64,000 nt of DNA from Kosakonia sacchari. Lineage in GTDB: Bacteria > Pseudomonadota > Gammaproteobacteria > Enterobacterales > Enterobacteriaceae. This document shows, piece by piece, positions 48,329 through 60,986 of this stretch. The stretch is from the NCBI GenBank assembly GCA_900109485.1, contig FOAY01000019.1, positions 23,872-87,871 of the forward strand, in the 5' to 3' direction. The notes under the pieces were generated by a model. It had not been told where the DNA came from. It was given only the letters and a program-made list of their open reading frames with translations, and did not search any database. Position numbers and translations under genes: made by a program. Each line of letters begins with the position of its first letter. The stretch's first letter is position 1.

Positions 48329-48934
48329 ATGCCCTTTAAGCCGATGGTGGCCGCCGGAATCGAACGCGCGCTGAATACCTTTCTCTACCGCGAGAGCGCG
48401 CTGATTTCTGCGCGTCAGCGTCTGTACGGCAAAGTTTTACGCGTTGTTTTGCAGGAGTTCTCCTCGCCGTTTGTGCTGGTGTTCAGCGAACAGCAGATCG
48501 ACGTCCTGAGCGAATGGGAAGGCGAGGCTGACTGTTCAGTTATCACCCAGTTGCGGGTGTTGCCGAAACTGCGCGATCGCCAGCAACTGACTGCACTTAT
48601 CCGCAGCGGCGAGCTGGAAGTACAGGGGGATATTCAGGTCGTGCAAAACCTGGTGGCGCTTGCCGATCTCGCTGAATTTGATCCCGCTGAGATGCTTGCT
48701 CCCTGGACGGGCGATATTGCCGCCGAGGGTATCAGTAAATTCCTGCGCGGTGGCGCTCGCATGCTGCGCCATGGCGTTCAGCGTCAACAACGCTACGTCG
48801 CTGAAGTGTTAACCGAAGAGTGGCGCGTCGCGCCGGGCGCTCTGGAAGTGGCCTGGTTTGCAGAAGAGACGGCGGCCGTGGAACGTGCGACGGAAGCCTT
48901 AGCTCAGCGCCTGGATAAACTGGAGGGCAAATGA
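48329..48934 (+). CDS. ubiJ: Ubiquinone biosynthesis accessory factor UbiJ
   Basis: 201 aa from [20 protein letters not shown], the E. coli start and length; a GTG two codons upstream is the alternative. N-terminal SCP2 lipid-binding domain (about 15-115), C-terminal coiled coil. With UbiK it scaffolds the soluble Ubi complex. In E. coli the 3' part of the gene also yields the EsrE RNA; that overlap was not tested here. The stop overlaps ubiB. Confidence 0.94.
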   Translation: MPFKPMVAAGIERALNTFLYRESALISARQRLYGKVLRVVLQEFSSPFVLVFSEQQIDVLSEWEGEADCSVITQLRVLPKLRDRQQLTALIRSGELEVQGDIQVVQNLVALADLAEFDPAEMLAPWTGDIAAEGISKFLRGGARMLRHGVQRQQRYVAEVLTEEWRVAPGALEVAWFAEETAAVERATEALAQRLDKLEGK

Positions 48935-50571
48935 CGCCAGGTGAACTGCGGCGGCTCTATTTCATCATCCAGACTTTCTTGAGTTACGGGCTTGATGAGC
49001 TCATTCCCAGAATGCGTATCACCCTGCCGCTGCGGATCTGGCGCAGGATGCTGTTCTGGATGCCTAACCGGCACAAGGATAAAGCGCTTGGTGAACGGCT
49101 GCGTCTTGCGTTGCAGGAGCTGGGACCGGTGTGGATCAAATTCGGTCAAATGCTCTCTACTCGCCGCGATCTTTTCCCGCCGCTGATTGCCGATCAACTG
49201 GCAATGCTACAGGATCGTGTCGCGCCGTTTGACGGGCACCTCGCCAAACAGCAGATCGAAAAAGCGATGGGCGATCTGCCCGTTGAAACCTGGTTTGATG
49301 ACTTCGAGATTGAACCGCTGGCGTCTGCATCGATTGCTCAGGTTCATACCGCGCGGCTGAAAGAGAGCGGCAAAGAGGTGGTGATCAAGGTGATCCGCCC
49401 GGATATTCTGCCGGTGATCAAAGCCGATCTTAAACTTATTTACCGCCTGGCGGCGTGGGTTCCGCGCCTGCTGCCGGATGGCCGTCGTTTGCGTCCGCGT
49501 GAAGTCGTGCGGGAGTATGAAAAAACGCTGATTGATGAACTGGATTTGTTGCGTGAAGCCGCCAACGCGATTCAGTTACGGCGTAATTTTGAAAACAGCC
49601 CGATGCTGTATGTGCCGGAAATCTACTCCGACTACTGTAGCCAGGATATGCTGGTAATGGAGCGCATTTACGGTATTCCGGTCTCGGATGTTGTAGCGCT
49701 GGAAAAGAACGGTACTAACCTGAAATTGCTGGCTGAGCGCGGCGTGCAGGTCTTCTTCACCCAGGTTTTCCGCGACAGTTTTTTCCATGCTGACATGCAT
49801 CCAGGCAATATTTTTGTCAGCTATGATCATCCGGAAGACCCCCAATATATCGGCATCGATTGCGGCATCGTGGGTTCGCTCAACAAAGAGGATAAACGCT
49901 ACCTGGCGGAGAACTTTATCGCTTTCTTCAATCGCGATTACCGCAAAGTGGCGGAACTGCATGTCGACTCAGGCTGGGTGCCGCCGGACACCAATGTTGA
50001 AGAGTTTGAATTCGCCATTCGTACGGTGTGCGAGCCGATATTTGAGAAGCCGCTGGCGGAAATCTCCTTTGGTCACGTGTTGCTTAATCTCTTTAACACC
50101 GCTCGTCGCTTCAATATGGAAGTGCAGCCGCAACTGGTGCTGCTGCAAAAAACCTTGCTCTATATTGAAGGCGTCGGCCGTCAGCTCTATCCGCAGCTCG
50201 ATTTGTGGAAAACGGCGAAACCTTTTCTTGAAACGTGGATCAAAGATCAGGTGGGTATTCCTGCGCTGGTCCGGGCGTTAAAAGAGAAAGGGCCGTTCTG
50301 GATAGAGAAAATGCCGGAGCTTCCTGAACTGATCTACAACGGTTTGCAGCAAGGTAAACATTTGCAGCAGAGCGTTGATAAGATTGCCAGCGAACTACGG
50401 GTTAACCATGTACGTCAGGGGCAATCCCGTTATCTGTTTGGTATTGGCGCGACATTGCTGCTTAGCGGGACACTATTATTGATCAACCGGCCCGACTGGG
50501 GGCTTGCTCCCTTATGGGTTGTCGCCGGTGGTGTTGTTGTCTGGCTGGTCGGTTGGTATAAGACACGCTAA
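48931..50571 (+). CDS. ubiB: Probable ubiquinone biosynthesis kinase UbiB
   Basis: 546 aa, as in E. coli. Atypical ADCK/UbiB kinase-like ATPase: KxGQ motif [15 protein letters not shown], alanine-rich loop [11 protein letters not shown], invariant Lys in VVIKVIRP, and [11 protein letters not shown] with DCGIVG as the metal-binding DFG-like motif. Two C-terminal transmembrane helices anchor it. ATGA overlap with ubiJ. Confidence 0.96.
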   Translation: MTPGELRRLYFIIQTFLSYGLDELIPRMRITLPLRIWRRMLFWMPNRHKDKALGERLRLALQELGPVWIKFGQMLSTRRDLFPPLIADQLAMLQDRVAPFDGHLAKQQIEKAMGDLPVETWFDDFEIEPLASASIAQVHTARLKESGKEVVIKVIRPDILPVIKADLKLIYRLAAWVPRLLPDGRRLRPREVVREYEKTLIDELDLLREAANAIQLRRNFENSPMLYVPEIYSDYCSQDMLVMERIYGIPVSDVVALEKNGTNLKLLAERGVQVFFTQVFRDSFFHADMHPGNIFVSYDHPEDPQYIGIDCGIVGSLNKEDKRYLAENFIAFFNRDYRKVAELHVDSGWVPPDTNVEEFEFAIRTVCEPIFEKPLAEISFGHVLLNLFNTARRFNMEVQPQLVLLQKTLLYIEGVGRQLYPQLDLWKTAKPFLETWIKDQVGIPALVRALKEKGPFWIEKMPELPELIYNGLQQGKHLQQSVDKIASELRVNHVRQGQSRYLFGIGATLLLSGTLLLINRPDWGLAPLWVVAGGVVVWLVGWYKTR

Positions 50572-50687
50572 GCTATTGGCGCGTATCGGGGGCCTGAAGT
50601 ACAGACGCTGCCAACAAAGAGGCAGCGTAATGGATAATGTGTATACTTGGGCCTGTTTATAACATCATCTGTTACAGAGGACTATGT

Positions 50688-50951
50688 ATGGGTGGTATCA
50701 GTATTTGGCAGTTGTTGATTATTGTAGTTATCGTCGTGCTGCTGTTCGGAACGAAAAAACTCGGTTCGATTGGCTCCGATCTTGGGGCCTCCATCAAAGG
50801 CTTTAAAAAAGCCATCAGCGATGATGATAAAGAGGAAAAGCAGGATAAATCGGCACAAGATGCAGATTTTACGGCGAAATCCCTCTCTGATGATGCAAAA
50901 TCCAACGACGCTAAAAAAGACGAAAAACGTCACGACAAAGAGCAGGTGTAA
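50688..50951 (+). CDS. tatA: Twin-arginine translocase subunit TatA
   Basis: 87 aa from [21 protein letters not shown] (E. coli 89); an upstream in-frame ATG at 50637 would precede the normal N-terminus. One short membrane helix, the hinge FGTKKL, an amphipathic helix [15 protein letters not shown], and a charged low-complexity tail ending RHDKEQV. Forms the size-variable translocation pore for folded proteins. First gene of tatABC. Confidence 0.96.
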   Translation: MGGISIWQLLIIVVIVVLLFGTKKLGSIGSDLGASIKGFKKAISDDDKEEKQDKSAQDADFTAKSLSDDAKSNDAKKDEKRHDKEQV

Positions 50952-50954
50952 TTC

Positions 50955-51479
50955 GTGTTCGATATAGGTTTTGGCGAACTGTTACTCGTTTTTATCATCG
51001 GTCTCGTTGTGCTGGGGCCGCAGCGTCTGCCTGTGGCCGTGCGTACTATTGCGGGCTGGGTCCGCGCATTACGCTCGCTGGCGACAACGGTGCAGAATGA
51101 ATTGACGCAGGAGCTGAAGCTTCAGGAGTTCCAGGACAGTCTGAAAAAGGTTGAGAAAGCGAGTCTGGAAAACCTGACGCCGGAGTTGAAAGAGTCAATG
51201 GACGAACTGCGCCAGGCGGCGGAATCGATGAAGCGCTCATACAGCGTTCACGATGCGGAAAAAACGAGCGATGAAGCGAATACCATCCATAATCCGGTGG
51301 TGAAAGAGAGCGAAGCGCAGCGCGAAGGCGTTACGCCGTCTACCGCTGAGCATCAGGTCAGCGCGCCGCAGCAAGCTCCCGAAGCCGATGAAGAGAAAAA
51401 ATCGCCGACGGTGAACCCGACGATCAAAGACACGGCTCCGCTTTCCGACTCCTCACCTTCTTCAAGTGAAAAATCCTGA
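50955..51479 (+). CDS. tatB: Twin-arginine translocase subunit TatB
   Basis: 174 aa (E. coli 171), GTG start as in E. coli ([26 protein letters not shown]). One membrane helix, the conserved Glu8 and Pro22 region, a long amphipathic/coiled segment (about 30-105) and a variable acidic tail. Forms the substrate receptor with TatC. Three bases after tatA. Confidence 0.96.
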   Translation: MFDIGFGELLLVFIIGLVVLGPQRLPVAVRTIAGWVRALRSLATTVQNELTQELKLQEFQDSLKKVEKASLENLTPELKESMDELRQAAESMKRSYSVHDAEKTSDEANTIHNPVVKESEAQREGVTPSTAEHQVSAPQQAPEADEEKKSPTVNPTIKDTAPLSDSSPSSSEKS

Positions 51480-51481
51480 AC

Positions 51482-52246
51482 ATGGCTGTAGACGATACCC
51501 AACCGCTTATTGCGCATCTTATTGAGCTGCGTAAGCGTCTGCTGAACTGCATTATCGCCGTCATGGTGATTTTCCTCGCGCTGGTTTACTTCGCGAATGA
51601 TATCTATCAGCTCGTTTCCGCTCCGCTCATCAAACAGATGCCGGTCGGGGCGACAATGATCGCCACGGATGTTGCCTCACCGTTTTTTACGCCGATCAAG
51701 CTGACCTTTATGGTGTCGCTGATCCTCTCGGCGCCGGTCGTTCTGTATCAGGTATGGGCATTTGTTGCTCCTGCGTTGTATAAGCATGAGCGCCGCCTGG
51801 TCGTGCCGTTGCTGATCTCCAGCTCGTTGCTGTTCTATATCGGCATGGCATTCGCCTACTTTGTGGTGTTTCCGCTGGCGTTTGGCTTCCTGACGCATAC
51901 CGCTCCGGAAGGGGTGCAGGTTTCTACTGACATCGCCAGTTACCTCAGCTTCGTCATGGCGCTGTTTATGGCCTTCGGCGTCTCGTTTGAAGTGCCGGTG
52001 GCCATTGTGCTGCTGTGCTGGATGGGCGTAACCACGCCTGCCGATCTGCGACAAAAGCGTCCTTATGTGCTGGTCGGTGCATTTGTCGTTGGCATGCTGC
52101 TGACGCCGCCGGATGTCTTCTCGCAAACACTGCTGGCGATACCGATGTATTGCCTGTTTGAAATTGGCGTCTTCTGCGCCCGCTTTTATGTCGGTAAGCG
52201 CCGTATTATCGACGATGAGAACGACACAGGAACCAGTGAAGAGTAA
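51482..52246 (+). CDS. tatC: Twin-arginine translocase subunit TatC
   Basis: 254 aa (E. coli 258). Six transmembrane helices; the N-terminal cytoplasmic motif [12 protein letters not shown] and the first cytoplasmic-loop motif [10 protein letters not shown] form the twin-arginine signal binding site. Two bases after tatB. A terminator follows its stop. Confidence 0.97.
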   Translation: MAVDDTQPLIAHLIELRKRLLNCIIAVMVIFLALVYFANDIYQLVSAPLIKQMPVGATMIATDVASPFFTPIKLTFMVSLILSAPVVLYQVWAFVAPALYKHERRLVVPLLISSSLLFYIGMAFAYFVVFPLAFGFLTHTAPEGVQVSTDIASYLSFVMALFMAFGVSFEVPVAIVLLCWMGVTTPADLRQKRPYVLVGAFVVGMLLTPPDVFSQTLLAIPMYCLFEIGVFCARFYVGKRRIIDDENDTGTSEE

Positions 52247-52249
52247 CAA

Positions 52250-52271
52250 ACCGCCCGTCAGGGCGGTTTTT
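52250..52271 (+). terminator. Intrinsic terminator between tatC and tatD
   Basis: ACCGCCC-GTCA-GGGCGGT followed by five Ts, three bases after the tatC stop and only 15 bases before tatD, so tatD is expressed by read-through or another promoter. Confidence 0.85.
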
Positions 52272-52285
52272 GTATGGGGAAGAGC

Positions 52286-53068
52286 ATGTTTGATATCGGC
52301 GTCAATCTGACCAGTTCGCAGTTTTCCAGAGATCAGCGCGAGGTGGTCGCGCGTGCGCAAGCGGCGGGCGTCACGGGCATGTTGATAACCGGTACCAATC
52401 TGCATGAGAGTCAGCAGGCGCAACAGCAGGCACAGCGCTACCGTCACTGCTGGTCAACAGCGGGCGTGCATCCTCATGACAGCAGCGGCTGGACGGCGGA
52501 AACCGCACAGGCAATCCGTGCCCTGGCATCATTGCCGGAAGTGGTGGCCGTGGGAGAGTGCGGGCTGGATTTCAATCGCAATTTCTCCACGCCGCGTGAA
52601 CAGGAATACGCCTTTAGCGCCCAGTTGGCGCTGGCTGCTGAACTGAATATGCCGGTTTTTCTGCACTGTCGCGATGCGCATGAACGCTTTCTGGCGTTGT
52701 TGGATCCGTGGCTGAATAAGCTGCCTGGCGCCGTGTTGCACTGCTTTACCGGCTCAGCGCAGGAGGCCAGAGATTGCCTCGATCGCGGTATGTACCTTGG
52801 GATTACCGGCTGGGTGTGTGATGAACGTCGTGGGCAGGAACTACGCGAAGTGGTGCCACTGATTCCAGCCGAGCGGCTGCTTATCGAAACGGATGCGCCT
52901 TACCTGCTGCCGCGCGATCTGGTGCCGAAGCCCGCATCGCGGCGTAATGAACCGGCGTTATTGGGACATATTCTCGCCACAGTCGCATCGCTGCGTGGCG
53001 AAGAGGTTCAGTGGCTGGATTCGGTGACGGATAAAAACGTACAGCGTCTGTTTGGCATCGCGTTTTAA
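52286..53068 (+). CDS. tatD: 3'-5' DNA/RNA exonuclease TatD
   Basis: 260 aa from [13 protein letters not shown], the E. coli start and length; an ATG four codons upstream falls beside the terminator. TatD/amidohydrolase barrel metal-dependent nuclease: [34 protein letters not shown] and [13 protein letters not shown] carry the metal ligands. Not needed for Tat export; acts in repair of oxidative damage and RNA turnover. Confidence 0.95.
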   Translation: MFDIGVNLTSSQFSRDQREVVARAQAAGVTGMLITGTNLHESQQAQQQAQRYRHCWSTAGVHPHDSSGWTAETAQAIRALASLPEVVAVGECGLDFNRNFSTPREQEYAFSAQLALAAELNMPVFLHCRDAHERFLALLDPWLNKLPGAVLHCFTGSAQEARDCLDRGMYLGITGWVCDERRGQELREVVPLIPAERLLIETDAPYLLPRDLVPKPASRRNEPALLGHILATVASLRGEEVQWLDSVTDKNVQRLFGIAF

Positions 53069-53075
53069 CGCCGCT

Positions 53076-53564
53076 TCACGCCTTACGGAAATCGGTATTT
53101 TTGACGCTTTGCAGCACCTGCTTATTCAGCATATGCAGCAGCAACATCGAGCGTGTTTCGCCGTCAGGCTCTTTAAAGATAGCCTGCAATCCTTCAAGCG
53201 CGCCTTCGGTAATCACCACATCATCGCCTGGAAAGGGCGTTTCGGGATCGGTCACGCCTTCCGGCTGATAGACCGAAAGCTGATGGATAACCGAGGGGGG
53301 AACGCGGGCCGGGTGCATACCAAAACGCACGAAGTGGCTGACGCCGCGCGTGGCATTAATGGTGGTGGTGTGAATCACCTCGGGATCAAACTCTACAAAC
53401 AAATAGTTGGGAAAAAGCGGTTCATTCACGATTGTGCGTTTGCCGCGTACGATTTTTTCCAGGGCGATCATCGGCGTCAGGCAACTGACCGCCTGGCGTT
53501 CGAGATGTTCCTGGGCGCGCTGGAGCTGGCCTCGTTTGCAGTAAAGTAGGTACCAGGATTGCAT
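53076..53564 (-). CDS. rfaH: Transcription antitermination protein RfaH
   Basis: 162 aa from [17 protein letters not shown], the E. coli length; the longer frame upstream has no support. NusG paralogue that binds RNA polymerase paused at ops elements and couples transcription with translation of LPS, capsule, haemolysin and conjugation operons. NGN domain (1-100) with [14 protein letters not shown], and a C-terminal KOW domain that switches from helical hairpin to barrel. Converges on tatD. Confidence 0.96.
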   Translation of the reverse strand: MQSWYLLYCKRGQLQRAQEHLERQAVSCLTPMIALEKIVRGKRTIVNEPLFPNYLFVEFDPEVIHTTTINATRGVSHFVRFGMHPARVPPSVIHQLSVYQPEGVTDPETPFPGDDVVITEGALEGLQAIFKEPDGETRSMLLLHMLNKQVLQSVKNTDFRKA

Positions 53565-53742
53565 AATGACTCTTTTCCGTAAGTTCGGGCGAAAGAATAT
53601 CAAAACCGCAGCATGATGGCTAAGTTCATTATAACGTCCGCGCCGGGCGCTGTTGAATTTCACGTCGATTTAACAAAAATACAGCAACCTCAGATTGAAC
53701 ACCGTATAATAAAGCGCTTATCTGGAGGCGATAATACACCGC

Positions 53743-55257
53743 ATGAAATACAACGACCTACGCGACTTTTTGACATTGCTCGAGCAGCAAGGGGAACTGA
53801 AGCGCATCACGCTGCCGGTTGACCCTTATCTGGAAATGACCGAAATAGCCGATCGCACCCTGCGTGCTGGCGGCCCGGCGTTGCTGTTTGAGAATCCGAA
53901 AGGTTATGCAATGCCGGTGCTGTGTAATCTGTTCGGTACGCCGCGTCGCGTCGCGTTAGGTATGGGGCGGGAGGATGTCAGCGCGCTGCGTGAAGTGGGT
54001 AAGCTGCTGGCATTCCTGAAAGAGCCTGAGCCGCCAAAAGGTTTCCGCGATCTCTTCGATAAGCTGCCGCAGTTTAAGCAAGTGCTGAATATGCCGACGA
54101 AACGTCTGCGCGGCGCGCCCTGTCAGCAAAAAGTGCTGCAGGGCGACGAGGTCGATTTGACCACCATCCCGATCATGCAGTGCTGGCCGGATGATGCCGC
54201 GCCGCTGATTACCTGGGGGCTGACGGTGACCCGTGGCCCGCACAAAGAGCGACAGAACCTGGGGATCTATCGTCAGCAGCGGATCGGTAAAAATAAGCTG
54301 ATCATGCGCTGGCTCTCCCACCGTGGCGGTGCGCTGGACTTCCAGGAGTGGCAGGCTGCACATCCCGGCGAACGTTTCCCGGTGTCGGTTGCGCTGGGTG
54401 CCGATCCAGCGACCATTCTTGGCGCGGTAACGCCGGTGCCGGACACGCTCTCTGAATACGCTTTTGCCGGGCTACTGCGCGGTACAAAAACGGAAGTGGT
54501 GAAGTGCATTTCCAACGATCTTGAAGTGCCTGCCAGCGCGGAAATTGTACTGGAAGGCTACATCGAGCCGGGTGAAATGGCCCCTGAAGGGCCGTATGGC
54601 GACCATACAGGTTACTATAATGAAGTGGATAACTTCCCGGTGTTTACGGTAACGCACATTACCCGGCGTGAAGACGCGATTTATCACTCCACCTATACCG
54701 GTCGTCCGCCCGACGAGCCGGCGGTGCTGGGGGTGGCGTTAAACGAAGTGTTCGTGCCGATCCTGCAAAAGCAGTTTCCGGAAATTGTCGATTTCTATCT
54801 GCCGCCGGAAGGTTGCTCCTATCGCCTGGCCGTCGTGACAATGAAGAAACAGTACGCGGGCCATGCAAAACGCGTCATGATGGGCGTCTGGTCTTTCCTG
54901 CGCCAGTTTATGTACACCAAGTTTGTGATCGTGTGCGATGACGATGTGAACGCGCGCGACTGGAATGATGTGATTTGGGCTATTACCACCCGTATGGATC
55001 CCGCGCGGGATACGGTTCTGGTGGAAAACACGCCGATTGATTACCTGGACTTTGCCTCGCCGGTTTCCGGTCTTGGCTCAAAAATGGGGCTGGATGCCAC
55101 CAATAAATGGCCGGGGGAAACCCAGCGTGAATGGGGACGCCCAATCAAAAAAGATCCTCAGGTGACGGCGAGAATTGACGCCATCTGGGATGAACTGGCC
55201 ATATTGAATGACGAAATAGACCCGACAGAGAGAGCGCATGACAACCTTAAGCTGTAA
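53743..55257 (+). CDS. ubiD: 4-hydroxy-3-polyprenylbenzoate decarboxylase
   Basis: 504 aa (E. coli 497). Decarboxylates the ubiquinone precursor using prenylated FMN from UbiX. Conserved prFMN and catalytic segments [50 protein letters not shown] and [10 protein letters not shown] are present. The E. coli start lies three codons upstream, but here that codon is ATA, leaving the ATG at 53743 14 bases from GGAGG. The C-terminus ([16 protein letters not shown]) is longer than in E. coli and makes the gene overlap fre by 20 bases. Confidence 0.96.
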   Translation: MKYNDLRDFLTLLEQQGELKRITLPVDPYLEMTEIADRTLRAGGPALLFENPKGYAMPVLCNLFGTPRRVALGMGREDVSALREVGKLLAFLKEPEPPKGFRDLFDKLPQFKQVLNMPTKRLRGAPCQQKVLQGDEVDLTTIPIMQCWPDDAAPLITWGLTVTRGPHKERQNLGIYRQQRIGKNKLIMRWLSHRGGALDFQEWQAAHPGERFPVSVALGADPATILGAVTPVPDTLSEYAFAGLLRGTKTEVVKCISNDLEVPASAEIVLEGYIEPGEMAPEGPYGDHTGYYNEVDNFPVFTVTHITRREDAIYHSTYTGRPPDEPAVLGVALNEVFVPILQKQFPEIVDFYLPPEGCSYRLAVVTMKKQYAGHAKRVMMGVWSFLRQFMYTKFVIVCDDDVNARDWNDVIWAITTRMDPARDTVLVENTPIDYLDFASPVSGLGSKMGLDATNKWPGETQREWGRPIKKDPQVTARIDAIWDELAILNDEIDPTERAHDNLKL

Positions 55258-55939
55258 AGTGACCTCGGTAGATGCCATCACTGATACCGTATATCGTGTC
55301 CGTTTAGTGCCGGAGGCGGCTTTTTCGTTTCGCGCTGGTCAGTATCTGATGGTGGTAATGGATGAGCGGGATAAGCGTCCTTTTTCAATGGCATCCACGC
55401 CGGATCAGCATGATTATATCGAACTGCATATTGGTGCGTCAGAGCTGAATCTCTATGCCATGGCGGTGATGGACCGCATTCTGAAAGACCGCGAAATTGT
55501 TATCGACATTCCGCATGGCGATGCCTGGCTGCGCGATGACGAGGAGCGTCCGATGGTGCTGATCGCGGGCGGTACTGGCTTCTCTTATGCGCGCTCGATT
55601 CTGCTGACCACCCTCGCGCAAAACCCGAACCGTGAAGTAAGCATTTACTGGGGCGGGCGCGAGGAGAAGCATCTGTACGATTTGGCCGAGCTGGAAGCCC
55701 TGTCGGTGGATCACCCGAATCTGCGTGTGGTGCCGGTGGTTGAGCAGCCGGAAGAGGGCTGGCGCGGTCGCTCCGGCACGGTGCTGGCAGCGGTGATGCA
55801 GGATTTTGGTTCGCTCTCCGAACACGATATCTATATCGCAGGTCGTTTCGAGATGGCGAAGATTGCCCGTGACCTGTTCTGCAATGAGCGCGGCGCGCGT
55901 GAAGATCGCCTGTTTGGCGATGCGTTTGCTTTCATTTGA
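55238..55939 (+). CDS. fre: NAD(P)H-flavin reductase
   Basis: 233 aa, as in E. coli. Reduces free riboflavin, FMN and FAD; supplies electrons to ribonucleotide reductase activation and ferric reduction. FNR-superfamily fold with RPFSMAST (flavin), [15 protein letters not shown] (nicotinamide) and [19 protein letters not shown]. Overlaps the 3' end of ubiD by 20 bases in another frame. Confidence 0.95.
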   Translation: MTTLSCKVTSVDAITDTVYRVRLVPEAAFSFRAGQYLMVVMDERDKRPFSMASTPDQHDYIELHIGASELNLYAMAVMDRILKDREIVIDIPHGDAWLRDDEERPMVLIAGGTGFSYARSILLTTLAQNPNREVSIYWGGREEKHLYDLAELEALSVDHPNLRVVPVVEQPEEGWRGRSGTVLAAVMQDFGSLSEHDIYIAGRFEMAKIARDLFCNERGAREDRLFGDAFAFI

Positions 55940-55948
55940 TCAAAAAAC

Positions 55949-55975
55949 CCGCCCCTGACAGGCGGGAAAAACGGC
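55949..55975 (-). terminator. Terminator between fre and fadA
   Basis: CCCGCC-N7-GGCGGG stem flanked by AAAAAA on the left and AAAAA on the right, so on the minus strand the stem is followed by six Ts. Would end fadBA read-through; the arrangement beyond the fre stop also suits a bidirectional element. Confidence 0.6.
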
Positions 55976-56002
55976 AACCAGATTCTCTCTTCGCATTTTT
56001 TG

Positions 56003-56071
56003 TAGGCCGGATAAGGCGCTTGCGCCGCCATCCGGCATGTAAGCCGGGGGCGCTTCGCTTGCCCGGCCTAC
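56003..56071. repeat. REP pair (BIME-like) between fre and fadA
   Basis: GCCGGATAAGGCGCTTGCGC and continuing to CCGGC, then GCCGGGGGCGCTTCGCTTGC to CCGGC, with flanking GTAGGCC/GGCCTAC. A typical pair of oppositely oriented REP units between converging genes. Confidence 0.8.
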
Positions 56072-56102
56072 ACTCTACGTTGAGACCGATTCGTTTAAAG
56101 CG

Positions 56103-57275
<1,173 letters not shown>

Positions 57276-59465
57276 TTAAGCCGTTTTTAACTCGCCCACC
57301 GGGCGCGCAGGTTCTACCGCAGGGTAATAAGGCTCGTTGCGGCGCGCTTTTTCGCGCAGCCCGGCCGGTACTTCATACAGCGGCCCGAGGTGCTGATAGT
57401 GCTGTGCCATATCGAGATATTTTGCGCTGCCGATCGTATCCAGCCAGCGGAATGCGCCGCCGTGGAACGGCGGGAAGCCAAGACCATACACCAGCGCCAT
57501 ATCCGCTTCGGCGGGGCTGGCGATAATCCCTTCTTCCAGACAACGCACCACTTCATTGACCATTGGGATCATCATGCGGGCAATAATCTCTTCATCGCTG
57601 AAATCCTGTTTGCCCTTGCTGATTTCGGCCAGCATGCTGTCAACGGCGCTGTCTTCTTCTTTCTTCGGCTTGCCTTTGCTGTCTTCTTTATAGCGCCAGA
57701 AACCGAGCCCGTTTTTCTGCCCGAAACGGTGTGCGTCAAACAGCGCATCGATGGCATCGCGATAATCTTTCTGCATGCGCTGCGGGAAACCGGCCGCCAT
57801 CACCGCCTGGGCGTGGTGTGCGGTATCAATGCCTACAACATCCAGCAGATACGCCGGGCCCATTGGCCAGCCGAACTGTTTCTCCATCACTTTGTCGACT
57901 TTGCGGAAATCCGCGCCGTCACGCAGCAACTGGCTAAACCCGGCAAAGTAAGGGAACAGTACGCGGTTGACGAAGAAACCCGGACAGTCATTGACCACGA
58001 TCGGCGTTTTGCCCATTTTGCTCGCCCAGGCCACCACTTTGGCGAGGGTTTCATCGGAGGTTTTCTCTCCGCGAATCACTTCAACCAGCGGCATACGATG
58101 TACCGGGTTGAAGAAGTGCATGCCGCAGAAGTTTTCCGGGCGTTTCAGCACGCTGGCGAGTTCACTGATGGGAATGGTGGAGGTGTTTGATGCCAGTACG
58201 GTATCCGGACGGACTTTGTCCTCTGTTTCCGCCAGCACCGCTTTTTTCACTTTCGGGTTTTCCACGACCGCTTCGACCACCACGTCGGCGCGTTCAAAAC
58301 CGGCATACTCCAGTGTTGGCTGAATGGTCGCGATCACGCTGGCCAGTTTCAGGCCGTCGATTTTGCCGCGCTCGAGCTGTTTGTTCAGCAGCTTGCCTGC
58401 TTCATTAATGCCGAGTGCAAGGGATTTCTCGTTGATATCCTTCATTAATACCGGCACGCCTTTCCAGGCTGACTGGTAAGCAATGCCGCCGCCCATAATG
58501 CCTGCGCCAAGTACCGCAGCCTGTTTGGGCGTTTCGACATTTTTGGTCAGTTTCTTCGCCTGACCTTTTACATATTGGTCGTTCAGGAAAATCCCGACCA
58601 GCGCACGGGCCTCGTTGGTGTGGGCGAGCGGAACGAAGCTCTGGTTTTCCAGCTTCAGCGCTTCGTCACGGCCAAATCTTGCCGCAGCTTCAATGGTTTT
58701 GACCGCGGTGATCGGCGCCGGATAGTGTTTCCCGGCGGTTTGCATCACCATGCCTTTGGCAATAGTAAAGCTCATGGTCGCTTCAATTTTGCTGAGCTTC
58801 AGTGGCTCCAGCTTCGGCTGACGTTTTGCTTTCCAGTCCAGATCGCCGTTAATTGCCTGCCGCAGAATGGCTATGGCGCCTTCACGCAGTTTTTCCGGCT
58901 TCACAATGCCATCCACCAGGCCGATTTTCAGCGCTTGTTCGGCATCAACATCTTTCCCGGCCGCGATGATCTCCAGCGCGCTGTCTGCACCCAGCAGGCG
59001 TGGCATACGAACTGAACCGCCAAAGCCTGGCATGATGCCAAGTTTGGTTTCCGGCAGGCCAATACGCAGGTCCGGCGTCGCCAGACGATAATCTGTTGCC
59101 AGCACGCATTCGCAGCCGCCGCCGAGCGCATAGCCATTCACTGCGGAGATCGTTGGGACGGGCAAATCTTCCAGGCGGTTAAACACGCTATTGGCAAAAT
59201 GCAGCCACTGGCTCAACTGCTCTTCCGGCACGAGGAACAGGGAGAGGAATTCGGTGATATCGGCGCCGACAATAAAGGCCGCTTTCTCTGAACGCAGCAG
59301 CAGCCCTTTTAAATCTGATTGCTTTTCCAGTACGGCCAGCGCTTCGCCAAGGCTAGCGACAGTGGCGGTATCAAGCTTGTTAACTGAGCCGGGCGCATCG
59401 AACACCAGTTCCGCGATGCCATCTTCCAGCCAGTTTAGGTACAGGTTATTGCCTTTGTAGAGCAT
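57276..59465 (-). CDS. fadB: Fatty-acid oxidation complex alpha subunit
   Basis: 729 aa, as in E. coli. N-terminal enoyl-CoA hydratase/isomerase domain (about 1-190, with [15 protein letters not shown]), then 3-hydroxyacyl-CoA dehydrogenase with the Rossmann motif [11 protein letters not shown] (about 320) and [16 protein letters not shown] carrying the catalytic His. Performs hydration, dehydrogenation and epimerisation in beta-oxidation. First gene of fadBA, preceded by a FadR operator. Confidence 0.97.
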   Translation of the reverse strand: MLYKGNNLYLNWLEDGIAELVFDAPGSVNKLDTATVASLGEALAVLEKQSDLKGLLLRSEKAAFIVGADITEFLSLFLVPEEQLSQWLHFANSVFNRLEDLPVPTISAVNGYALGGGCECVLATDYRLATPDLRIGLPETKLGIMPGFGGSVRMPRLLGADSALEIIAAGKDVDAEQALKIGLVDGIVKPEKLREGAIAILRQAINGDLDWKAKRQPKLEPLKLSKIEATMSFTIAKGMVMQTAGKHYPAPITAVKTIEAAARFGRDEALKLENQSFVPLAHTNEARALVGIFLNDQYVKGQAKKLTKNVETPKQAAVLGAGIMGGGIAYQSAWKGVPVLMKDINEKSLALGINEAGKLLNKQLERGKIDGLKLASVIATIQPTLEYAGFERADVVVEAVVENPKVKKAVLAETEDKVRPDTVLASNTSTIPISELASVLKRPENFCGMHFFNPVHRMPLVEVIRGEKTSDETLAKVVAWASKMGKTPIVVNDCPGFFVNRVLFPYFAGFSQLLRDGADFRKVDKVMEKQFGWPMGPAYLLDVVGIDTAHHAQAVMAAGFPQRMQKDYRDAIDALFDAHRFGQKNGLGFWRYKEDSKGKPKKEEDSAVDSMLAEISKGKQDFSDEEIIARMMIPMVNEVVRCLEEGIIASPAEADMALVYGLGFPPFHGGAFRWLDTIGSAKYLDMAQHYQHLGPLYEVPAGLREKARRNEPYYPAVEPARPVGELKTA

Positions 59466-59489
59466 GTCAGTCTCCTGAATCCAGCGATG

Positions 59490-59506
59490 ATCTGGTCGTA
59501 CCAGAT
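59490..59506. promoter_or_regulatory. FadR operator of fadBA
   Basis: ATCTGGTCGTACCAGAT; its reverse complement equals the E. coli fadB FadR site. It lies 24 bases before the fadB start, in the leader, where FadR blocks transcription until long-chain acyl-CoA is present. Confidence 0.88.
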
Positions 59507-59654
59507 GAAGCGGAGTGTGGTTTTTATGTTAAAAAATTGCAAATAAATGATTAAAAAAATGCTAAGCGGATCACGCTCGGTGGAAATCACCCAGTGGCAG
59601 ACAGGTGTGCTAAGATGCGGAGACTTGAGGTCGCAATAAACAGAAGGAAAAACG

Positions 59655-60986
59655 ATGGACTCACTGGCAGCGCTTTATAAAAATCATATCGTTACGTTAC
59701 AGGAACGCACCCGTGATGTGCTGGCGCGCTTTAAGCTCGACGCGTTACTTATTCACTCTGGCGAGCTATTTAACGTCTTTCTTGATGACCATCCGTATCC
59801 GTTTAAAGTGAACCCGCAGTTTAAAGCCTGGGTGCCGGTGACGCAGGTGCCGAACTGCTGGCTGCTGGTAGATGGCGTGAGCAAACCGAAGCTGTGGTTC
59901 TACCTGCCGGTGGATTACTGGCACAACGTTGAACCGCTGCCGACTTCCTTCTGGACCGAAGAGGTCGAGGTGATTGCTCTGCCGAAAGCGGACGGCATTA
60001 GCAGCCAGTTGCCTGCGGCGCGCGGCAATATCGCCTATATTGGCCCGGTTGCCGAGCGTGCGTTGGGCCTCGACATCGCCGCCAGCAACATCAACCCGAA
60101 AGGGGTGATCGATTACCTGCATTACTACCGTGCCTACAAAACCGATTATGAACTGGCCTGCATGCGTGAAGCGCAGAAAACGGCGGTAATGGGCCATCGC
60201 GCGGCGCATGAAGCCTTCCAGTCCGGAATGAGCGAGTTCGACATCAATCTGGCTTATCTGACCGCGACCGGCCATCGTGATACCGATGTGCCTTACAGCA
60301 ATATTGTGGCGCTGAACGAGCATGCATCGGTGCTGCATTACACCAAACTTGATCACCGCGCACCGGCTGAGATGCGCAGCTTCTTGCTGGATGCTGGCGC
60401 GGAATACAATGGTTATGCCGCCGACCTGACGCGTACCTGGGCGGCGAACAGCGACACCGATTATGCGCAGTTGGTGAAAGACGTAAATGAAGAACAACTG
60501 GCGCTGATCGCCACTATGAAAGCGGGCGTCAATTACGTTGAGTACCATATTCAGTTCCATCAACGTATCGCGAAGCTGCTGCGCCGCCATCAAATCATCA
60601 CCGATATTAGTGAAGAAGGAATGGTTGAGCAGGACATCACCGGGCCGTTTATGCCGCATGGTATTGGCCATCCTCTGGGGTTGCAGGTGCATGATGTCGC
60701 GGGCTTTATGCAGGATGATAGCGGTACGCATCTGGCGGCGCCGTCAAAATATCCCTACCTGCGCTGCACGCGTGTGATGGAGCCGCGTATGGTGTTGACC
60801 ATCGAGCCGGGCATCTACTTTATTGAATCGCTGCTCTCATCGTGGCGCGAGGGGCCGCTCAGCAAACACTTCAACTGGCATAAAATTGAGGCGTTAAAAC
60901 CGTTTGGCGGTATCCGCATCGAAGATAACGTGGTTATCCACGAGAACAGCATTGAAAATATGACGCGGGATCAGAAGCTGGCGTAA
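59655..60986 (+). CDS. pepQ: Xaa-Pro dipeptidase
   Basis: 443 aa, as in E. coli. Cytoplasmic M24B metallopeptidase hydrolysing dipeptides with C-terminal proline; also degrades organophosphate triesters in vitro. Metal ligands lie in [19 protein letters not shown] (two Asp), [13 protein letters not shown] (His), TIEPGIYF (Glu) and [10 protein letters not shown] (Glu). Divergent from fadB; one-base overlap with yigZ. Confidence 0.96.
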   Translation: MDSLAALYKNHIVTLQERTRDVLARFKLDALLIHSGELFNVFLDDHPYPFKVNPQFKAWVPVTQVPNCWLLVDGVSKPKLWFYLPVDYWHNVEPLPTSFWTEEVEVIALPKADGISSQLPAARGNIAYIGPVAERALGLDIAASNINPKGVIDYLHYYRAYKTDYELACMREAQKTAVMGHRAAHEAFQSGMSEFDINLAYLTATGHRDTDVPYSNIVALNEHASVLHYTKLDHRAPAEMRSFLLDAGAEYNGYAADLTRTWAANSDTDYAQLVKDVNEEQLALIATMKAGVNYVEYHIQFHQRIAKLLRRHQIITDISEEGMVEQDITGPFMPHGIGHPLGLQVHDVAGFMQDDSGTHLAAPSKYPYLRCTRVMEPRMVLTIEPGIYFIESLLSSWREGPLSKHFNWHKIEALKPFGGIRIEDNVVIHENSIENMTRDQKLA

